Shown: positions 8,351-16,121 of the stretch, piece by piece
Layout: every line of letters starts with the position of its first letter
Position numbering within the stretch: the stretch's first letter is position 1
Source of the DNA: Pedobacter sp. UBA5917
GTDB lineage: Bacteria > Bacteroidota > Bacteroidia > Sphingobacteriales > Sphingobacteriaceae
Length of the DNA: 33,631 nucleotides
NCBI RefSeq assembly: GCF_002432345.1
Contig: NZ_DJDT01000178.1
Span: forward strand, 1-33,631
Direction: 5' to 3'
Notes under the pieces: generated by a model
Database searches by the model: none
Told to the model about the DNA's origin: nothing
The model's input: only the letters and a program-made list of their open reading frames with translations
Program-made: the position numbers and the translations under genes

Positions 8351-8818
8351 TTATTTTAAGTTTAACAAAGTACCGTTCAGTTCCGCTTCGGTAAATTCTT
8401 TCTCGTAAAATTGCCTGGTCTTCTTGTTTACAAATAGTGTGGCGGGTATGGCACCAGACCATTTTTTATCAATTCTTTCTATATACTGCTGCTGATCGGG
8501 TTCATTTAAAAGAAAAACCTCGGCATTTATCTTATGCTGTACTACAAATGGGATTACCTCTTTTTGCAGTTTTGATTTAAAATCCAGACTCACCAAAAGC
8601 ACTTTTACAGGCTTTTTTAAGTTTGCTAAGCGTAACTTTTCAAAATTCGGTAACTCTGCTACACATGGCGAACACCAGGTGGCCCAAAAATTGATTACAT
8701 AAGTGGTATCTTTTCCATTGGCAATCCGTTTATCCAAATCATCCAGCTTGAGCAGTTTTACCTGCGCATTAACAAAATAAGTAATTAAAGATAAGCAGAT
8801 TACAAGAAATGTACGCAT
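8351..8818 (-). CDS. TlpA-like periplasmic thiol-disulfide protein
   Basis: A 155-residue exported thioredoxin-fold protein. The signal peptide spans about residues 1-18 (MRTFLVICLSLITYFVNA), and the redox motif is WATWCSPCVAELP (C49, C52), typical of TlpA/ResA reductants used in cytochrome maturation and cell envelope redox. The cis-Pro position is IPATLFVN. It is short for the family but complete. It leads the two-gene unit with the redoxin gene. No cytochrome biogenesis genes are adjacent, so the specific client is unknown. Confidence 0.9.
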   Translation of the reverse strand: MRTFLVICLSLITYFVNAQVKLLKLDDLDKRIANGKDTTYVINFWATWCSPCVAELPNFEKLRLANLKKPVKVLLVSLDFKSKLQKEVIPFVVQHKINAEVFLLNEPDQQQYIERIDKKWSGAIPATLFVNKKTRQFYEKEFTEAELNGTLLNLK

Positions 8819-8862
8819 AAAAGAATAACGAAAATTAATAGGGATTGTTTTAACAGTTGGGT

Positions 8863-8955
8863 CGTCACCCTGAACTTATTTCAGGGTCTATCTTATTAGA
8901 AAAATATAATGCTAAGTATTAAATAAAAAGATGCTGAAACAAGTTCAGCATGACG
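8863..8955. repeat. Dispersed palindromic element, CACCCTG type
   Basis: It begins CGTCACCCTGAA and ends TTCAGCATGACG. The left hairpin is ACCCTGAA-CTTA-TTTCAGGGT and the right hairpin is GCTGAA-ACAAG-TTCAGC, separated by an AT-rich spacer longer than in the copies at 3161 and 15323. It sits between the NlpC/P60 and TlpA-like genes. Confidence 0.75.
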
Positions 8956-8967
8956 GTTGCAGGGAGT

Positions 8968-9492
8968 TTAATTCACCGATCCCGATTTTACCAGAACCTT
9001 TTGGTAGGCAGGCAACGTTAAATCATCAACAATTACCCCGCGGGTTGTGCTGGCATGAACGAAAAAACCATTATTGAGGTACACGCCAACGTGATCTACA
9101 TCATTTCCACCAAATGAGAAAAAAACAAGATCACCCTCTTTTAAATTGTCTATATCTTTTTTTCTGACTGCATTCGCCTGGTCGCGCGAAATCCTTGGTA
9201 GCGTAACCCCATAGATTTCCTTTTCCAATAAAAATGCAAAACCCGAACAATCGATCCCGCTTTTATCCAATCCACCGAAACGGTACCTTACCCCTGTCCA
9301 GTCTGTAATAAAACGATACAGCTGTTTACTTTTTAAATTGGCCATTGCATCGGCCGCTTTCGAAGCTTTAGTATCATTTCTAACGGTATATTTACGGGTA
9401 CCACAGGAAGAAAGAAAGATTATGAGTGCTGCTAAATAAAAAACATTTTTGAGGCGTATGGTATAAGGCGTAAGGTTTAGGGTTATTTCCAT
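8968..9492 (-). CDS. NlpC/P60 family cell wall peptidase lipoprotein
   Basis: A 174-residue lipoprotein with an NlpC/P60 domain, a cysteine peptidase that cuts peptidoglycan stem peptides (usually the D-Glu-diaminopimelate bond). The lipobox LSSC puts the lipid-carrying Cys at 30. The catalytic Cys is C82 (GIDCSGF), the His is H134 (DVDHVGVY) and a polar third residue is H146 (FFVHAST). The family motif YRFGG is at 70-74. The first 13 residues are encoded by a stretch resembling the TAAGGTA repeats just upstream, which suggests repeat DNA has run into the start region. No better in-frame start exists before the hydrophobic segment. Confidence 0.92.
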   Translation of the reverse strand: MEITLNLTPYTIRLKNVFYLAALIIFLSSCGTRKYTVRNDTKASKAADAMANLKSKQLYRFITDWTGVRYRFGGLDKSGIDCSGFAFLLEKEIYGVTLPRISRDQANAVRKKDIDNLKEGDLVFFSFGGNDVDHVGVYLNNGFFVHASTTRGVIVDDLTLPAYQKVLVKSGSVN

Positions 9493-9525
9493 TTCGTTAC
9501 CATTCTAGTATTGACTATTTAAGTT

Positions 9526-9553
9526 TAAGGTATAAGGTATAAGGTATAAGGTA
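9526..9553. repeat. Four tandem copies of TAAGGTA
   Basis: A 7-bp unit, TAAGGTA, is repeated exactly four times between mutS and the NlpC/P60 gene. Degenerate relatives (GTATAAGGCGTAAGGTTTAGG) continue at about 9459-9481 into the coding start, and the opposite orientation appears at about 9649-9678 (CTTAAGCC, ACACCTTA). The number of units could vary between strains. Confidence 0.85.
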
Positions 9554-9675
9554 ATTCTATCGCATTACATTTAAATTCAAGTATTATCTGAGTGGTAGGT
9601 TAAAGGAATTTCTGCCGCATCTTTTTTAGTTTTAAAGTTTCTCAACCTTAAGCCTTAAACCTCATACCCTACACC

Positions 9676-12288
9676 TTAATTTTTGATCAATCTTTGTATT
9701 TCATCTAATTTCAAAAGCGCTTCTACCGGTGTTAAAGCATTTACATCGAGGTTGTTTAAGGTATCGCGGATTTTAACTAAAACCGGATCATCAACAGCAA
9801 ACATCTGCAACTGGTAAGCCTGGTTCTGCACTTTTTTAATGCTGTCTTTAATGCTCTGCCCTTCGGTACGATCTATTTCAAGTTTCTTTAATATTTCATT
9901 TGCTCGTCCGATCAGTTTTGGTGGCATACCGGCCATTTTAGCCACATGGATACCAAAACTATGTTCGCTTCCCCCAGGCACCAGTTTACGCAAAAAGATC
10001 ACTTTATTGGTCATTTCCTTAACCGAAACATTAAAATTTTTGATACGCGGCATGGTATTCGCCAGTTCGTTCAGTTCGTGATAGTGCGTGGCAAAAAGTG
10101 TTTTGGGCCTAGATGTTGGATGCTGGTGCAAAAATTCTGCAATGGCCCAGGCAATCGAAATACCATCATAGGTACTCGTTCCCCGACCAATTTCATCCAA
10201 TAAAATCAAACTGTTATCCGAAATATTGTTCAAAATGCTGGCCGTTTCGTTCATCTCTACCATGAACGTACTTTCTCCGGATGAAATGTTGTCTGACGCA
10301 CCCACACGCGTAAAAATCTTATCAACCAAACCTACTTCAGCGTCTTTGGCAGGTACAAACGACCCCATTTGCGCCATTAAAACAATCAAAGCCGTTTGCC
10401 TTAAAATGGCAGATTTACCCGCCATGTTGGGTCCGGTAATCATAATAATCTGCTGACTTTCGGTATCAAGGTATACATCATTGGTGATGTATTCCTGCCC
10501 TACAGGCAACTGTTTTTCAATTACCGGGTGACGGCCGCCTTTAATATCAAGTACCTTATCTTCGGTAACTTTAGGCTTGTTGTAATGGTTTTTGGCTGCC
10601 AGTTGGGCAAAACACAATAAACAATCCAGTTGTGCGATTAAAAATGAATCGAGTTGGATCGGTTTAATGTAACTGGCGGTTTCGTACATCAGTTCGTTGT
10701 ACAAACGCACTTCAATGGCCTGTATTTTCTCTTCAGCACCTAAAATCTGGTCTTCGTATTCTTTCAGTTCAGGCGTAATATAGCGCTCGGCATTAACCAG
10801 CGTTTGCTTACGGATCCAGCCTTCAGGTACTTTATCCTTATGGGTATGGGTAACCTCTAAATAATAACCAAAAACGTTATTAAATGCAATTTTTAACGAC
10901 GGGATGCCGGTTGCTTCTGCCTCACGTTTCTGGATCTGCACCAGATAATCTTTACCACCGAAAGCAATTTTTCGTAAGCGGTCTAATTCTTCATCAATAC
11001 CATCGGCTATTACATTTCCTTTGATCAGCAAAGCCGGCGGCTCGGGCTGTAATTCCTTTTCAATCCTTTCGCGGATGGCCAAACAAGGATTTAACTGATC
11101 TGCTATTTTAATTAAAAACGGATTTTTAGAATCTGTAGCCAGTTTTTTAACAGCTTCGATATGGTAAAGTGCACGTTTTAAGGCTACCAGTTCGCGTGGG
11201 CCAACACGTTGCAAACCTACTTTGGAAATCAGACGTTCCAAATCGCCGATCTGTTTGATGTTATTTAAAAACTCGCCCTGTAATTCCTCATGACCAACAA
11301 AATACTCTACCATGCCAAGGCGTTCTTGGATCGGTTTAAGTTCTTTTAAAGGCATGATAATCCACTTCTGCAACAAACGTGCGCCCATTGGCGTACAGGT
11401 ATGATCCAAAATATCAAAAAGTGTTACCGCATTGTCGTTCGGCGAATTCACCAACTCCAGGTTACGGATTGTAAAGCGGTCTAACCACATGTAGCGGTCT
11501 TCCTCAATACGGCTTATCGAACTGATATGCTGCAGATTACGGTGCTCTGTTTCGCCCAGGTAATGTAAAATCACCCCTGCAGCTACTATCCCGCTCTGTA
11601 AACGCTCTACACCAAAACCTTTTAACGAAGAAACCTCGAAATGTTTCATCAGCGTTTCATTCCCGAAATCGGAGGTAAAAGGCCATTCGTCTAAACCGAA
11701 AGTATAAAAACGGTCGCCAAAGTTTTCTACAAAAGCCTGCCGTTTCGATTTTTGGAAAATCACTTCTGTAGGTTTAAAACCCTGCAAAAGTTTATCGATA
11801 TAGTCGCTGTTTCCCTGTGCGATTAAAAATTCGCCTGTTGAGATATCTAAAAATGAAATGCCCAACTGCGTTTTGTCGAAGAAAACACAGGCAAGAAAAT
11901 TATTCGACTTTTGATTTACAATATTATCGCCATAAGCCACGCCAGGGGTAACCAATTCAGTAACACCGCGTTTAACAATGTTTTTTGTAGCTTTGGGATC
12001 TTCTAATTGATCACATATCGCCACACGCTGACCTGCCCTAACCAATTTGGAAAGGTAATTATCCAATGAATGATGAGGAAAGCCTGCAAGTTCTAAAGCT
12101 CCTCCATTTGGGCCTGTACCTCTTCTGGTAAGTACTATACCTAAAATCTGAGCCGTTTTAATGGCATCTTCGCCAAAGGTTTCATAAAAATCGCCAACCC
12201 TAAATAGTAAAAGTGCGCCCGGATACTTCGCTTTAATCGCGTTGTACTGCTGCATTAACGGGGTTTCTTTATTCGTGTCTTTAGCCAA
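9676..12288 (-). CDS. mutS: DNA mismatch repair ATPase MutS
   Basis: An 870-residue MutS, full length for the family. It recognises base mismatches and short loops and recruits MutL. The mismatch-reading Phe-Tyr-Glu lies at F34-E36 (GDFYETFG). The connector, lever and clamp domains follow, then the ATPase with Walker A GPNMAGKS (about 616-623), Walker B LILLDEIGRGTST (about 693-705) and the signature THYHELNEL. The C-terminal helix-turn-helix dimer region is present. The only start that keeps the conserved N-terminus is TTG at 12286-12288; the first internal ATG is codon 12. It is transcribed alone. Confidence 0.97.
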   Translation of the reverse strand: MAKDTNKETPLMQQYNAIKAKYPGALLLFRVGDFYETFGEDAIKTAQILGIVLTRRGTGPNGGALELAGFPHHSLDNYLSKLVRAGQRVAICDQLEDPKATKNIVKRGVTELVTPGVAYGDNIVNQKSNNFLACVFFDKTQLGISFLDISTGEFLIAQGNSDYIDKLLQGFKPTEVIFQKSKRQAFVENFGDRFYTFGLDEWPFTSDFGNETLMKHFEVSSLKGFGVERLQSGIVAAGVILHYLGETEHRNLQHISSISRIEEDRYMWLDRFTIRNLELVNSPNDNAVTLFDILDHTCTPMGARLLQKWIIMPLKELKPIQERLGMVEYFVGHEELQGEFLNNIKQIGDLERLISKVGLQRVGPRELVALKRALYHIEAVKKLATDSKNPFLIKIADQLNPCLAIRERIEKELQPEPPALLIKGNVIADGIDEELDRLRKIAFGGKDYLVQIQKREAEATGIPSLKIAFNNVFGYYLEVTHTHKDKVPEGWIRKQTLVNAERYITPELKEYEDQILGAEEKIQAIEVRLYNELMYETASYIKPIQLDSFLIAQLDCLLCFAQLAAKNHYNKPKVTEDKVLDIKGGRHPVIEKQLPVGQEYITNDVYLDTESQQIIMITGPNMAGKSAILRQTALIVLMAQMGSFVPAKDAEVGLVDKIFTRVGASDNISSGESTFMVEMNETASILNNISDNSLILLDEIGRGTSTYDGISIAWAIAEFLHQHPTSRPKTLFATHYHELNELANTMPRIKNFNVSVKEMTNKVIFLRKLVPGGSEHSFGIHVAKMAGMPPKLIGRANEILKKLEIDRTEGQSIKDSIKKVQNQAYQLQMFAVDDPVLVKIRDTLNNLDVNALTPVEALLKLDEIQRLIKN

Positions 12289-12739
12289 AACTGAAATTAA
12301 TTTACAAAAGCCATAAAGATAACACGAATATGCATTTTAAAGCTGTTTTGTTGAAAAGTTGAAAGATTTTTAACAGCGAATGGTTAATTGTAGGGTATCA
12401 GAGTTAACCAATTTATACAGTTTAAACAATTAACCCTTCCGATGCAGTTAATTCGTTTATATAATTTAAACAGTTAACCATCGTTAGAAAATGAAGGGTC
12501 CTGTTCATTTAGGTGGCTTTGGTCCTGCTTTTCATTACAAGTCCGCGCTCGTTCCTCGCTTACGGGCTTTTCATTTCAATCAGGTTTATAAACAAAGGTC
12601 TGTTTTAACCAGATGTATAGTAAATATGCTTGCTTAGCACAGTTAACCAATTAACCGATTTATACAGTTAACCATTACCAGAAACAATTACCCCTGTCTA
12701 GGTGTTACTTTACTATTAATTCAACCTAATATTATAACT
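12289..12739. repeat. Gene-free gap with repeated AGTTAACCA-type blocks
   Basis: This 451-base gap between divergent genes holds no convincing gene. Three related AT-rich blocks containing GTTAACCA and TTTATACAGTT lie at 12403-12436, 12446-12480 and 12641-12676. Between them GCTTTTCATT occurs twice (12527-12536 and 12566-12575) around a GC-richer core (GTCCGCGCTCGTTCCTCGC). The block looks like a second kind of dispersed intergenic element. Promoters for mutS and the hibernation factor gene must lie here but I cannot place them. Confidence 0.6.
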
Positions 12740-13054
12740 ATGACGATCCAACTGAATACCGACAAGAATTTAACGATACACCAGGAATACGAAGAAAAAA
12801 TCCAAAGCCAGTTAAATGAGGGCTTAAGCAGGTACAGTGATATAATTACACGTTTAGAAGTTCATTTATCTGATGAAAATGGCAGCAAAGAAGGGTTGGA
12901 TGATAAGAGATGTTTATTGGAAGCCAGGATTACGGGTAAAGAACCTATTGCGGTTTCGAACCTTGGCAATACTTACGATCTGGCCATTACTGGCGCACTT
13001 AGCAAATTAAAGAGTACGCTTGAAAAAGTGGCAGGGAAGATGAAAAGCTACTAA
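12740..13054 (+). CDS. Ribosome hibernation-promoting factor (HPF/RaiA family)
   Basis: A 104-residue short form of the HPF/RaiA/YfiA family, which binds the decoding centre of the small subunit and silences ribosomes in stationary phase or starvation. The beta-alpha-beta-beta-beta-alpha pattern is visible: strand MTIQLNTD, helix HQEYEEKIQSQLNEGLSRY, strands ITRLEVHLSDE and KRCLLEARITG, and final helix YDLAITGALSKLKSTLEKVAGKM. It lacks the C-terminal dimerisation domain of long HPF. It is divergent from several family members, so the family call is good but not certain. It is monocistronic, with a terminator downstream. Confidence 0.82.
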   Translation: MTIQLNTDKNLTIHQEYEEKIQSQLNEGLSRYSDIITRLEVHLSDENGSKEGLDDKRCLLEARITGKEPIAVSNLGNTYDLAITGALSKLKSTLEKVAGKMKSY

Positions 13055-13059
13055 ACGTA

Positions 13060-13087
13060 CGTCACCCTGAATTTATTTCAGGGTCCA
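13060..13087. repeat. Half palindromic element, CACCCTG type
   Basis: CGTCACCCTGAA-TTTA-TTTCAGGGTCC is the left hairpin of the elements at 8863 and 15323, without the right hairpin or the closing TGACG. Confidence 0.65.
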
Positions 13088-13096
13088 TACTTCAAC

Positions 13097-13130
13097 AAAA
13101 AGCAATCCTTTCAGATTGCTTTTTTGTTTT
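13097..13130. terminator. Bidirectional intrinsic terminator
   Basis: An 11-bp stem (13097-13107 with 13114-13124, AAAAAGCAATC and its complement) and a CTTTCA loop are followed by T-rich sequence on the plus strand and preceded by A-rich sequence. It can serve both the hibernation factor gene and the converging minus-strand gene. Confidence 0.85.
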
Positions 13131-13734
13131 AAAATAATGTTGGTCTTCTTCCCTTAACATCAAACTGGGGATAACATCTTTCATCCAGTAATTCAAATCT
13201 GGTAGCTGATAACGCATGCTTAAATAAGTCATCATTATCTTTATCCATTGTACCAATATGGACATTACCATCTTTGCATATTGAAGCTACGATGTTTTGA
13301 GATTCATCCGTAAAATGAACGTATTGTATTAATCCATTTACGGATACCAGCACTGCAAGATGTTTGATAAACTGAACCATATTATCTTTATCCACAATTA
13401 AACCACCCGAAAAAGTGTTTTTTATACCTTCACCTGCAAAGTACTCCATTCCCTTTTTAAAGTTTTTATATTTCCCTTCCCGAAACCGCCATGCTAATTT
13501 TTCATCACCCAGAAAAATAAAGCTATTCGATTTTAAAGCAGCACACAAAATGGAAAGCTCTTTTCCCAGGTTTTTGAGATGTTTTTTATAAGTCTCAGAT
13601 TTTAATATTAAAACGTAATTGGAAAAAGTATCCGGATAGAAGTAGTCGTAATCTTCTATATCCTCATTGTAATTTCTGAGCGGAAATATCGGATACGTGG
13701 AAAGGCATTTCTTCCTTTTAATCTGTTTAATCAT
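13129..13734 (-). CDS. Protein of unknown function paired with Fic
   Basis: A 201-residue protein I do not recognise. It starts MIKQIKRKKCLSTYPIFPLR with a basic N-terminus, then an acidic Asp/Tyr-rich part (NEDIEDYDYFYPD), a mixed alpha/beta middle (ETYKKHLKNLGKELSILCAALK, SNSFIFLGDEKLAW) and a C-terminal part that repeatedly aligns short strands (GGLIVDKDN, NGLIQYVHF, GNVHIGTMD). There is no signal peptide or membrane segment. The ATG at 13732-13734 is preferred; an in-frame TTG at 13738-13740 would add two residues. The gene begins 6 bases after the Fic stop, so the pair is likely co-transcribed, and it could be a Fic target, regulator or partner. A function cannot be assigned. Confidence 0.75.
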   Translation of the reverse strand: MIKQIKRKKCLSTYPIFPLRNYNEDIEDYDYFYPDTFSNYVLILKSETYKKHLKNLGKELSILCAALKSNSFIFLGDEKLAWRFREGKYKNFKKGMEYFAGEGIKNTFSGGLIVDKDNMVQFIKHLAVLVSVNGLIQYVHFTDESQNIVASICKDGNVHIGTMDKDNDDLFKHALSATRFELLDERCYPQFDVKGRRPTLF

Positions 13735-13740
13735 AAACAA

Positions 13741-14517
13741 TTACAATGCCTTTGGTAGCATTAATAAGAAAGGTAAGGCTTTCGAATAATCTAATTCCTC
13801 ATACTCCAAACCTAAAACCCTTAAGTTTTGATAGTAAGTTTGATGATTTTCGTAATACATTTTTTCCGATTGAACAAACCACGCTTTTTCACCTAGTTTT
13901 TGTGCAAGGAACCATTTTTCCAACAACCTGCCAGTACGGCCATTTCCATCGTTATATGGATGGATTTTCACAAATACCAAATGGATCATGGAAGCAAAAA
14001 AGAAGACTTCTTTAATGCTTAAACTTGTCGATAACAAAGAGGTCAAGTCGTGATATAACTTTTCCATCTCTTCGGCAAGTTTTATTGGAGCTATAGCCAC
14101 ATACTCTATACGTCCATCCGGAGTAGAAACATACATATTGTGGTTTCTTAACTTCCCCTGATAATTTTTGGCAACAATATTTTCACTCAATAACTGATGA
14201 GCTTTCGAGATATTGTCAACGTTTATGCGATTATATTTAACAAAATCATATGCAGCATATAAGTCGTCAATTTTTTTAGTATAATCTGGCAAAAATTCTA
14301 TACCAAACCTTTTATGTTTGATATAAGAATCAAGTTCAATGTCCTCCCCTTCAATTTTACTTGAATAAACTGACGAAACTGATGTATAAAAACTAAATTC
14401 GCTTGTAGATAGCTCTGCATCCTGTAATTGATCGAATTTCTCCCGTAGATTATCATTAACCTGCAAAGAGTAGATATCTAACAAATCAACAGGAATAATT
14501 TCTAACTCATCAAACAT
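13741..14517 (-). CDS. Fic family protein with N-terminal inhibitory helix
   Basis: A 258-residue Fic protein, a family that transfers AMP (or another nucleotide group) from ATP onto hydroxyls of target proteins. A Fic_N type region (about 1-95) carries SSKIEG (S52-G57), which fits the (S/T)xxxE(G/N) inhibitory motif; E56 would occlude the ATP gamma-phosphate site, so this is an autoinhibited class II Fic. The catalytic loop is HPYNDGNGRTGR (H186-R197), intact except for Tyr in place of the usual Phe. It is cytoplasmic. It follows mqnA by 56 bases on the same strand and is coupled to an unknown gene 6 bases downstream. The target is unknown. Confidence 0.92.
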   Translation of the reverse strand: MFDELEIIPVDLLDIYSLQVNDNLREKFDQLQDAELSTSEFSFYTSVSSVYSSKIEGEDIELDSYIKHKRFGIEFLPDYTKKIDDLYAAYDFVKYNRINVDNISKAHQLLSENIVAKNYQGKLRNHNMYVSTPDGRIEYVAIAPIKLAEEMEKLYHDLTSLLSTSLSIKEVFFFASMIHLVFVKIHPYNDGNGRTGRLLEKWFLAQKLGEKAWFVQSEKMYYENHQTYYQNLRVLGLEYEELDYSKALPFLLMLPKAL

Positions 14518-14573
14518 TACAAAATGGATTTAAAGCTAATTTAGGATTTGATTCTGTAAAAAGCGATTCTATT

Positions 14574-15299
14574 TTATAACTGCTCAATATACCCCAAAAA
14601 CAAATTTAATGCTTTTTTGCGGTCGTCGGTTACATCAAATTGAAGCTTATGGTATAAATAATCTTCCAAATCGAAATTTGGCGATTCTGGTAATTCCAGC
14701 AAAACTTCTTTTCTATGATCTAAACCAAATTTTAAAGCTGTATTAAACTCAGCCTTAAATTCTTCTGGAATTTCTTTATTGGCCACCCAGGCGGCATACA
14801 TAAATGGTAATCCGGTTAATTTTTTCCACTCCTCACCCATATCATAAGCATAGGCGAAATCATCTTTTTTGCCAAAAGTTCTATCACCGATTAAAACAAA
14901 AGCATCTGTTTTGGCGTTAGGATCGGTCGTAAATTCTACTTCCTTTTTCCAGTGGAATTTCAATAATACCTTTGCCAGGTTGTTCGATGTACGCGAATGG
15001 GCATCGAGCCTTACCGTTTTAATTTCCGCTGCCGGAACTTCGCTAAAAATGAATACCGAATTAACACCGCCATCGCTACCTATGCAGTAATCGGCTATAA
15101 TATTTGCATTTGGCACCAATGGAATCGCTGCAACAGGCATTAAACCGATATCAACCTGACCGTTAATTACTTTAGCCGCACAATCTGAAGGGATATCTAA
15201 ACTTAAATCAATTTTATTTATAATATCCGAATGTTCTAATCCGTATATAAAAGCTTTGGTGTTGGTGTATGCAACAGCCGATATTTTAATCTTATTCAA
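14574..15299 (-). CDS. mqnA: Chorismate dehydratase MqnA (futalosine menaquinone pathway)
   Basis: A 241-residue MqnA, which dehydrates chorismate to 3-enolpyruvylbenzoate, the first dedicated step of the futalosine route to menaquinone. It has the periplasmic-binding-protein-like fold without a signal peptide. Typical motifs are KISAVAYTNTKAFIYGL (4-20), PSDCAAKVINGQVDIGLMPVAAI (37-59) and FAYAYDMGEEWKKLTGLPFMYAAWV. The start is TTG at 15297-15299, which gives the conserved MNKIKISAV opening; the nearby ATG upstream is out of frame. mqnE, which uses the MqnA product, lies 2 kb upstream on the same strand with a phosphatase gene between them. Confidence 0.93.
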   Translation of the reverse strand: MNKIKISAVAYTNTKAFIYGLEHSDIINKIDLSLDIPSDCAAKVINGQVDIGLMPVAAIPLVPNANIIADYCIGSDGGVNSVFIFSEVPAAEIKTVRLDAHSRTSNNLAKVLLKFHWKKEVEFTTDPNAKTDAFVLIGDRTFGKKDDFAYAYDMGEEWKKLTGLPFMYAAWVANKEIPEEFKAEFNTALKFGLDHRKEVLLELPESPNFDLEDYLYHKLQFDVTDDRKKALNLFLGYIEQL

Positions 15300-15322
15300 G
15301 GTGTTGTGTTTTTTATTATTGC

Positions 15323-15384
15323 CGTCATGCTGAATTTATTTCAGCATCTATTCTAACAGATCCTGAAACAAGTTCAGGATGACG
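15323..15384. repeat. Dispersed palindromic element, full short copy
   Basis: It begins CGTCATGCTGAA and ends TTCAGGATGACG. The left hairpin is ATGCTGAA-TTTA-TTTCAGCAT and the right is TCCTGAA-ACAAG-TTCAGGA. It lies between the histidine phosphatase gene and mqnA. Confidence 0.78.
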
Positions 15385-15397
15385 GGGTATCTTGAAG

Positions 15398-16024
15398 CTA
15401 TCCAATTACTAAACCGTCCAGATGAACGGCACTGTTAAATTCAAGCACGGTAAATTTTCCATCCTCAAATCCCATTTTATAAAGTACAGTATTCTGATGA
15501 GGGAATTCAGTCATTTCGCTTAATGGCTTACCCAATAGCAAACAAAGGAAAACACGCATTGCCCTGCCATGCATGCAAAGCAGCACTGTTTTTTCCTCTG
15601 GTCTGCTCATTAAAACCTGCATTGGCTGTTTTAGGCGTTCGTAAACATCCTGCACACTTTCACCACCTTCAAAATGAGCCGCATAATCACCATTCTCCCA
15701 ACTCTGCAACATCTCGCGGAAAGCATCGCGTGCATCCTCGGTATTCGGTTTTCCCTCCCAAACACCCCAGGCCAGCTCATCCAATCCAGAAAGTTTTTCC
15801 CATGGCAGTTTCGAATCAATAAATTTCTGCACAGTTTGCCAGGTGCGCTTTAAATCAGAAGTATAAATTTTATCAAAAGGAATGTGTTTATAAGTTTGAT
15901 AAAAAGCTTCTGCCTGTGCCCTTCCTAAATCATTTAAGTCAGCATTTATACCTCTGCCCTGTACTATGCCCTGTCTGTTAAGTTCCGTTTCGCCGTGGCG
16001 GATGATGTATATTTCTTTGACCAT
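15398..16024 (-). CDS. Histidine phosphatase family protein
   Basis: A 208-residue cytoplasmic member of the histidine phosphatase (phosphoglycerate mutase-like, branch 1) superfamily. The phosphorylated His is H10 in IRHGETELNR; the second catalytic His is H152 in CMHGRAMR; the general acid is likely E83 (LDELAWGVWEG); R9 and R60 complete the phosphate pocket. The same family holds CobC-like alpha-ribazole phosphatases, GpmB-like enzymes and broad phosphatases, so the substrate is open. Lying between mqnE and mqnA on the same strand, it could serve cofactor metabolism, but gaps of about 100 bases on each side make a tight operon uncertain. Confidence 0.9.
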   Translation of the reverse strand: MVKEIYIIRHGETELNRQGIVQGRGINADLNDLGRAQAEAFYQTYKHIPFDKIYTSDLKRTWQTVQKFIDSKLPWEKLSGLDELAWGVWEGKPNTEDARDAFREMLQSWENGDYAAHFEGGESVQDVYERLKQPMQVLMSRPEEKTVLLCMHGRAMRVFLCLLLGKPLSEMTEFPHQNTVLYKMGFEDGKFTVLEFNSAVHLDGLVIG

Positions 16025-16121
16025 TAAATAGGATTTTTTAGATTATAGGATATCAGGATTTATATTTAATAGGTTATGTGTTTTTTCGATACGATCCTAA
16101 AATCCTATCATCATAACAATC

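Noticed and set aside
9526..9553. TAAGGTA units as a possible CRISPR or iteron array
   Set aside because: Units are 7 bp, directly adjacent with no spacers, and there is no replication or Cas gene nearby.
12491..12637. 48-codon ORF starting MKGPVHLGGFGPAFHYK in the mutS upstream gap
   Set aside because: It runs straight through the repeat block at 12527-12575, has no family signal and looks like a translated repeat.
13129..14517. The Fic pair as a classic Fic toxin-antitoxin module
   Set aside because: The Fic protein already carries its own inhibitory motif, and the partner is long and lacks that motif, so the standard pair description does not fit.
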